Below are positions 57,784 through 64,000 of a stretch of DNA of 64,000 bases, in pieces. A model generated the notes under the pieces. The model did not search any database. It saw nothing but the letters and a program-made list of their open reading frames with translations, and had not been told where the DNA came from. This DNA is from Fomitopsis serialis (taxonomy: Eukaryota; Basidiomycota; Agaricomycetes; Polyporales; Fomitopsidaceae): contig NW_025955129.1 in the NCBI RefSeq assembly GCF_022376445.1, forward strand, positions 20,336-84,335. The letters are read 5' to 3'. Position numbers and translations under genes: made by a program. Within the stretch, counting starts at the first letter, position 1. Each line of letters starts with the position of its first letter.

Positions 57784-60700
57784 TCACCGGGAAAACTCCT
57801 TCTCGCATGGAGGCCTGAGTCCCATGAGGCTGCGAAGCATCTGGAAGGGCTTCTTCTCGAGGGCCTTGGTAAAAGCGTCGGCGACGTTGAGGTGAGAAGG
57901 GACGTGCTGGATGACAATGCGCTTCGCGGTGACCACCTCGCGCAGGTAGTGCCATTTTATATCGATGTGTTTGACACGAGAGTGGAAGGTAGAGTCGGCC
58001 GACAGGGTGATTGCACTGGTACTGTCAACGCGCATAAGGGACGCCGTGGGTTGCGTAAAGCCGAGGCCGTCAAGTAAGAACCGGAGCCAGACACCTTCCT
58101 TCGCCGATTCCGCAGCCGCAATGTACTCCGCCTCGGTAGTAGACGTAGATACCGTAGGTTGCTTGCGCGCGGACCAGGAGATGACGCCCGAGCCCAAGTT
58201 CCAGCAGTAACCGCCGGTAGAACGGCGCGTGTCGATGCAACTGGCGTGACTGGCATCCGCGTAGCCGTTGAGCGCAGCGACGTTGGCACCACCGAGATGC
58301 AGCCTGAAAGTGCGAGTGCCCTTGAGATAGCGAACAACACGCTTGGCCGCCTCCCAGTGAACTTCCGCGTAACAGTCGAGGAATTGACTGAGATGCTGGA
58401 TAGCGAGGGCGATGTCGGGGCGCGTGCCGATGGCAAGATACATAAGGCATCCAATCAGCGACCGGTAGGGTAGGCGAGCGGCGCGCTCCTTAGCGGCAGG
58501 GGTCTTCGGCGAGTGCTGAATGCGCGAGAGGCGCAGACCAGCTTCCATAGGCGTGGACACGGGGGCGCAATCGGGGCCATCCATCCGAAACTGCTTGATG
58601 ATCCTGTCGATCAAAGCGGTCTGCGAGACGGCAACGGTCCGACGAGCACGGTCGCGGTCGATTTGGATGCCCACGCAGAAGCGAGCCTCGCCCAGGTCAG
58701 CGATCTTCCACACGCGGCGCAGGTCGTCTTTGAACTCCTCCTTAGCGGCAGCCGAGCTAGCCGTCAGCAGGAAGTCGTCGACGTGCACACCGGTGAGAAC
58801 GATGCCCTTCGCTGTCTTGCGATAGTAGACGCAGTACTCGCACGGCAGGCGAGTGAAGCCAATATCCACCAGGTGAGCATTCATGGTGTCGTTCCACGTG
58901 CGGCTGCCCTGCTTAGTCCCATAAATGCCACGCACCAGCTCCCAGACCCAGTCTTCCTTGCCCGGCTCCTCGAAGCCCGAGGGCTGCTCCATGTAGCAGT
59001 ACTCGTCTTCCGGAAGAATGCCGTACAGGAAAGCGGTCTTGACGTCGAGCTGCTCGACTTCCCAGTCCAAGGAGGCGGCAAGGTGGAGAAGAGCACGGAA
59101 GGACTCCATGCGCATGGTAGGTGAGGAGGTTCGATTATAGTCCTGCCCGTACACCTGCTGAAAGCCCTTAGCCACCCATCGTGCCTTGAAACGCACCGGA
59201 TCCCCATTCTCATTACGCTTCAGGCGATAGACGGGCTTCCCTTTCATAACACGACGACCGGCGGGGACCTTAGACCGAGGGATCAGACGGTAAACACCAA
59301 GGTCCTTGATGGACTGAAGCTCGTCACTGAGGGCCGCGCGCCACTCGTTGCGAAATGGAGAGGCCTCAGCCTCCGCCAGTGACGCCGGGTCGCCCGGGTA
59401 CTCGACATTGAGCGGCAATACGTCGTCCTTCGCCAACGCCGCCAACGCAGACTCTATGTCCGGCGGAACGTCAGGAAGCGATCCGACAGCGGCGAGCTCG
59501 GGAGGTACGCAGTAAGAAGCCGAGTCTACCACCACGGGAGCGACGTCGGCGACGGGCACGGCAGCGCCAACTGCAGGAATGTGGGGAGGAGGTGGCATAG
59601 GTGCCGGTATGCCCGAAGGGGATTGAGGGCGGGAGCGCATCTGGTCCAAAGTACGTGCAAGGCGGGACGCATAAGGCAGACCGTCCGCTTCCGCGCGCTT
59701 CTGAGAGGGCAGCGGAATGCGAGATGACCGACGTGGAGCGGGAGAGGCGGGATGCGGCAAGGCGCCCGGCACTGGCGACGGTGCGCGAGCAGGGACCGGC
59801 GCAACCAACGGTTCAACGAACGCCGGAGGATCCGGAGAGACCGGACGAGGCGGGAAGAGGTGATCGTCATCGAGTGGAGGCGGAGGTGCAGGTACCACGG
59901 AGACAGGTGTGGACACAGGGCTCGAAGGACGGACAGCCGGACCCGGGCCAGCTTCATGGGATTCGATGAACTGGACGTGGTAGGAGTCAACGACCTTGTG
60001 AAGCTGCCTATGATAGAGCCTGTACGTCTTAGAATGAGTCCCATACCCGATCAGCACACACTCGACCGACCGCTCGTAGATCTTAGGGTTGTGACGGTTT
60101 TGGATGAGCACGAAAGCACAACAACCAATTTCGCGGAGATGCGAAAGGTCCGGCTTCTTGCCATACCATGCCTCGAAAGGAGTCATCCCCCCAGCGACCG
60201 AGAAGCAGAACGGATCGAGAGGTAGTTAGCGGTGACCAAGAATTCGTCCCAGCGGTTCGCGGGCACATTCGCAGCGAGACGCATAGCTCGCGCGCGATCC
60301 ATGATGGTACGATGCAGACGTTCGACGCGGCCATTCTGCGCGGACGTGTGCGGTGCTGTAGTGCGCCATCGGGTGCCACGACTTTCGAGGAAGGCTTTGC
60401 ACTCGTTGGAAAGCAGTTCGCCGTTGTCGATCTGGATGACGCCAACCTTGCGCCCTGTCTCGCGTTCCCGGGCAAGGACCCAAGCTTTGAACTGAGGAAA
60501 AACCGCCTTCGAAGGGGTAGGGATGACCCACGAATGCGACAATTTATCATCCATAAGCTTCAGAGAGTACAAGTTACCAGACGCCGAAACGACATCCGCC
60601 GGCCCCGCCACATCCACAAACACGACATCCAGAACCGCTGCTGCCTTATCCCCCACCCGCACCTTAGGAACCACGCTTCTCGTCTGTTTGCCGAGAATGC

Positions 60701-62531
60701 AGTGTTCACACTTGGACGGTGCGAGGGATAAAGATATGGGCATACCTTGGGCGGCGTTGGAGCGGGCCATGTCGTAGATGGTACGATGGTTGACATGACC
60801 GAGGCGACGGTGCCAAGTGTCAATGGTGGGGAGACGCCCTGCGAAGAGCGCGTGTTCGGTCGAGGGCTGCGAGCCGGCGAGAGAATAAAGTCGACGCGCC
60901 GTGAGGTTACCGGACGCAACGAGAGCCCCGCCCGGCTTAGTGATGCGGACAACGTCACCATCGAAAAGGACCTTGTACCGAGAGGACGAGCGACAGAGGG
61001 CAGAGATACTAATGAGTCTCACAGTCGCCTGAGGCACGTAGAGGACGTCGTCCAGGACCAGCGAGGCGCCACGACCAAGATGCAGGCGAACCTTCCCGAC
61101 GCCATAGGCGTGGATCACAGAGCCATTGACGCCACGGATACCGCGTGGGGCGATGGGACGAAGGTCATGAAAGTCCCCCTTGCGAGGCGAGAGGTGAGTG
61201 GAGGCGCCCGAGTCGAACACAAAAGGCTCCGGACCAGCGGCAGGAAGGCGGCGTGCAGAGACGGGCACCGGAGCGACAGAGTACGCCAGAGGGTCGAGAC
61301 TGTCGCGAGAATGAGCACCCCAGTGAAGAGAGACGGTGTCCTCGTCCGTCATCGAGACCAAAGCGGCGTATTCAGCAGCATCAGCCGACGACGTCACAGA
61401 AGCCAACCATTCGGGAGTCGTGTCGGTGGCGAGGCCAGCGAAGTCCGATGCGGAGGCGGTAGAGGAGGCGGCGTCCGACGAGGTCGGCGCAACCGTGAGG
61501 AAGTACGCGTGCCCAGTCTCGGGGTCAACGACGCGAATCTGACGTCCTTGGGAGGAGGGATCAGAAGCGACTGCTGCCGTCTCCCTACCCTTGCGCGCCT
61601 TCTTCTTGTTGGCCATGATCTCTTCACGACGCCCCTCCATTCCTCCACCAGGTGCCCAGCACTCGGCCGCAGTATGACCGCTTGGGCGAGGGCACTGCGA
61701 GTTCGTGCAAGTCTTCGAGGGACGTCCGGCCTTGGAAGCGATGAGCACGTCGACGGTGGGCACACTTTTGCCGCCGCGATTGTCGACCAGCTGCTGCTCC
61801 ATGTCAAGGCGGTGGACAATGTTAACTGTGGTGTATGGGACGCCCGAGGTCGCCGCGGACGACAGAGACGTGCCGATTTGCGATTGTAAGTTGATCAATT
61901 CACCGGCCATGGCGTTCATCATGATGATGGTCTGTAAGACGTCCAAGGTCGGTATCCCTATAGCAAATACACGCTCGCATCCCTTTTTGATACGCATGGA
62001 GGTCGCGGAGTAACGTTCAGTGGCACTCGAGTAACGGATCGCGAAAAGTTCCTGGAAGAGACGCGCCTGAGCGTATGCGCCGGGCTCCTTCTCGTGACGA
62101 TCGCACAGAGCGACCCACAACTCGTGCGCACGAGTGTACTTAGCCATGAAGCTTTGTTCCTCCTCCGCGGCTTTTGTTCCTAAGAACGCAATGACGATTT
62201 GCTCGTTCATTTTGAAGTTCTCGAGGGACGTCGGGTCGAAAATGCCATCAGGCTCGACGACGTTCCCGGACAGGTACGGCCACATGCGGCACATGGTAAG
62301 GTGCTGACGAACGTACGTCTTCCATTCGTGCCAGTTGCTCTTGCCTCGGTCGAGGATTATGCCTCCGCTGTACAGCGAGGACGGGAGATTGATCGGCTCG
62401 ATCTTCCTCGAGGTCGCCGAGGACAAGGTTGCCGCCGGAGATAGTGACTTAGATTCAGGAACAGTTTCGAAGCGGAGAGATCTCGGTGTCGCCTTCGGCG
62501 CCTTCGGGCTGGAGGTCGGTGATCCCGTCAT
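57784..62531 (-). CDS. Copia Gag-Pol polyprotein (one apparent frameshift)
   Basis: From ATG 62531 (MTGSPTSSPKAPKATPRSL): Gag with WHEWKTYVRQHL and MAKYTRAHELWVALCDRHEK; a variant zinc knuckle (CTNSQC, GHTAAEC); protease FVFDSGASTHLS; integrase with the HHCC finger (HRRLGHVNHRT, CEHC) and DDE core (VVFVDVAGP, VIQIDNGELL, NGRVERLHR); reverse transcriptase with FKARWVAKGFQQVYGQDYNR, LDVKTAFLYG and the active site VHVDDFLL; RNase H with DASHASCIDTRRSTGGYCW and TEAEYIAAAES. All catalytic residues are present. Upstream codons 62648-62532 are open but start from GTG inside the leader. The frame breaks once at a run of six G at 60187-60192; seven would join both halves. This makes the copy almost intact. 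No RNA signal for programmed shifting is evident at the break. Confidence 0.93.
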
Positions 62532-62654
62532 GGTCCCAAAGAGGTGACTATATGCGGGTATATGCGCTCTTGTATGGGCGCAGCGATGTTGTTCTAGGGT
62601 CTGAAAGGCCGATGAGTGCTTCAGGTATACGAGCGGGTTCAAAAACACCGCCCG

Positions 62655-62666
62655 GGGCTCATAACC
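62655..62666 (-). promoter_or_regulatory. Primer-binding site, complementary to initiator tRNA-Met anticodon arm
   Basis: The element-strand sequence directly after the 5' LTR is GGTTATGAGCCC, which pairs with GGGCTCATAACC of the tRNA-iMet anticodon stem-loop. Copia of Drosophila and yeast Ty5 use such a cleaved half-tRNA instead of the tRNA 3' end. Confidence 0.85.
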
Positions 62667-62922
62667 TGTAGAAGCTAAACACGCGGTCAGACGCTCAGTC
62701 TTAGTAGAACATCGACTATGAATTAAGCTACCTAAACACGCGGTCAGACGCTATTTAGGTAGTCAGTACTAGGGTATCGTATAGTCATGAAAGGGTCTCA
62801 CCTCAGTCTTAGTAGAACATCGACTGAGGGAAAGGAAGGAGAGAGGACGAAAGGACGAACCACCCCCGGCGGTACGTCACGTGCCCGGTGGCTGAGATCG
62901 AGATCGCGACGCGACCTCAACA
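62667..62922 (-). repeat. 5' LTR of the copia element
   Basis: 256 bp. Internally it holds two copies of a block containing CTAAACACGCGGTCAGACGC and two of CAGTCTTAGTAGAACATCGA, plus a CTACCTAAA/TTTAGGTAG hairpin. Confidence 0.92.
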
Positions 62923-62927
62923 CATGG

Positions 62928-64000
62928 CCATATGCTCGCCGAGCAAGCACCGTCACGAGTATCGTCTCTCATCGGCCCACTCGTCGACGATCAGGCACAG
63001 TACCGGCAAAAGATGCATACGCAGCGCTACGCTCCGGCGTGCATCCAACATCGGCGCTGCAGACGATCGCCGTGAACATTGTAGAAAGGCGACTCACCGG
63101 ATGTGCGCCACGTGGCGTCTGGCTCTCCGCTTCTTCGATCCAAATTGTTCGCTAGCCCTAGTGTGCGTACGCGGTGCGGCCTGCCTACGGTTGCCCGATA
63201 GTCCGAGGCCGAGCATTTTTGCACGACGCGCCTCAGCCACATCGCGTCGCTCGTCCTCCTCCTCCTCTATATCCTCTGGAACTCACGCAATACCCACTCT
63301 ACAGCCCCAAAGGTATTCCTACTGCACCGAAAGCACTGGGAACGTCAAAAAAGAGGTACTGGCAAGTTTATACTGGCCTGAAAACTCGAGAAAGCTCGAC
63401 GACCCCAGGAAGTGGTAAGCGCCCGACGTCCGGAAAGGGCGTCGTTCTCCTCCGGGTTTGTAGAGTCTGCGTTCAGGAGAGCTTGAGCATCATTGTACGT
63501 GGGTTCCTCCTTGATGGTGATGAGAGCGGTGTTTACAATCGCAGATAGGACGGCCCCGGGAGCCTATTGCAGCGCGAGCGACGCACGCCAGGTCAGAGTC
63601 CAGATTTGTGCATCCGAGTTCGAGCGAGTCGTGGCACCATGATAAGGGCGTGAAAGAGAGGTGCTTTTATGGGCACAGGGTATATTGTGTGGTGAGCTAT
63701 TCACATACGATATGTACTTCAAGGCTGCGCCCACGGCTCAAATCGGAATGGCAGCCCATGTTGAATTGGACAGCATTGCAAGTCAAGTGACTGGTCTGCG
63801 AAGTCCACTGCCGTACTAAGCACGATGAGGTGTCGAGAGTAGGAGAAGCAATGGTGCTTTCATGGCTATGTATCGATGTGACGGGTGAGTGTACTGTGCT
63901 GTGGACGTTCGTGTATATCGACAGAACCACAAATATATATTTTGTGTCCCACACCATACGTCTGCCTATGTGTACATCACCCTACATTATTGCTCCGCTG
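62928..64000. other. Right flank, no supported gene
   Basis: Follows the copia target duplication. Frames such as 62888-63418 are short, Arg/Ser-rich and motif-free. The AT-rich end (63880-64000) has an AATATATATTTTG run. The window ends inside intergenic-looking DNA. Confidence 0.45.

Larger units (their letters stand above)
53558..62922 (-). mobile_element. Ty1/copia LTR retrotransposon (9365 bp including a nested 3.7-kb DNA element)
   Basis: Flanked by the 5-bp duplication CATGG (53553-53557 and 62923-62927). Two 256-bp LTRs, identical by eye, run 53558-53813 and 62667-62922; in the element's own direction they start TGTTGAGG and end CTTCTACA. The primer site follows the 5' LTR at once and the polyprotein opens at 62531. 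Removing the nested element and its small target duplication leaves about 5.67 kb, an ordinary copia size. The gene order protease-integrase-reverse transcriptase-RNase H defines copia. Confidence 0.95.

Noticed and set aside
62888..63418. Plus-strand frame crossing the right end of the copia element
   Set aside because: It begins within the LTR and continues into flank with no motif; the opening is accidental.

Overview
The window looks like nuclear DNA of an Agaricomycete (mushroom-forming basidiomycete). Genes are split by many very short GT-AG introns (about 49-65 bp), often with a CTAAC-like branch site. Host genes include NatB subunit Naa20, a recyclin (Rcy1/Pof6), an etherase-type glutathione transferase, a MYND-finger protein, a DUF6532-like protein and a local family of F-box/leucine-rich proteins. 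These are typical of basidiomycete genomes, and no bacterial-type organisation is present.

Layout. 0.7-10.8 kb: two F-box/LRR paralogues (738-2484 minus, broken by a micro-inversion; 9007-10816 plus) flank NAA20 (3775-4537 minus) and a six-TM membrane protein (5377-6879 plus). 10.8-17.1 kb: gene-poor, with a 1.15-kb element with long inverted repeats (14060-15215) and a decayed copy of the membrane protein (15460-16130). 17.1-34.0 kb: a third F-box gene, an Ecm11-like protein, a small conserved-looking protein, a GST, the large recyclin gene, a single-TM protein and a kinase-like protein. 34.5-36.6 kb: a 2.1-kb DNA transposon with a 9-bp target duplication. 37.0-37.5 kb: a hotdog thioesterase. 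39.7-42.9 kb: a fourth F-box gene, split by a 1051-bp miniature LTR element with identical LTRs. 45.5-53.1 kb: a DUF6532-like gene, a poorly resolved stretch and a MYND-finger gene. 53.6-62.9 kb: a Ty1/copia retrotransposon with identical 256-bp LTRs, itself invaded at its polypurine tract/LTR junction by a 3.7-kb unclassified DNA transposon.

Main points. (1) The first F-box gene is broken by an inversion of about 52 bp; reading that segment in the opposite orientation removes the stop and recovers a motif shared by its paralogues. (2) Two LTR elements with identical LTRs point to recent retrotransposition; one destroyed an F-box gene that would otherwise be open across all exons. (3) Two DNA transposons of different families share one design: short terminal repeats, clustered subterminal motifs and a GC-rich repetitive core with exon-like islands. 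(4) Many otherwise good genes, and the copia polyprotein, need one extra base at isolated positions. All these shifts run in the same direction, which suggests residual single-base deletions in the assembly rather than independent gene death.

Exon boundaries were inferred by eye from splice signals and comparison of paralogues. Family names rest on recognised motifs, not on database searches.
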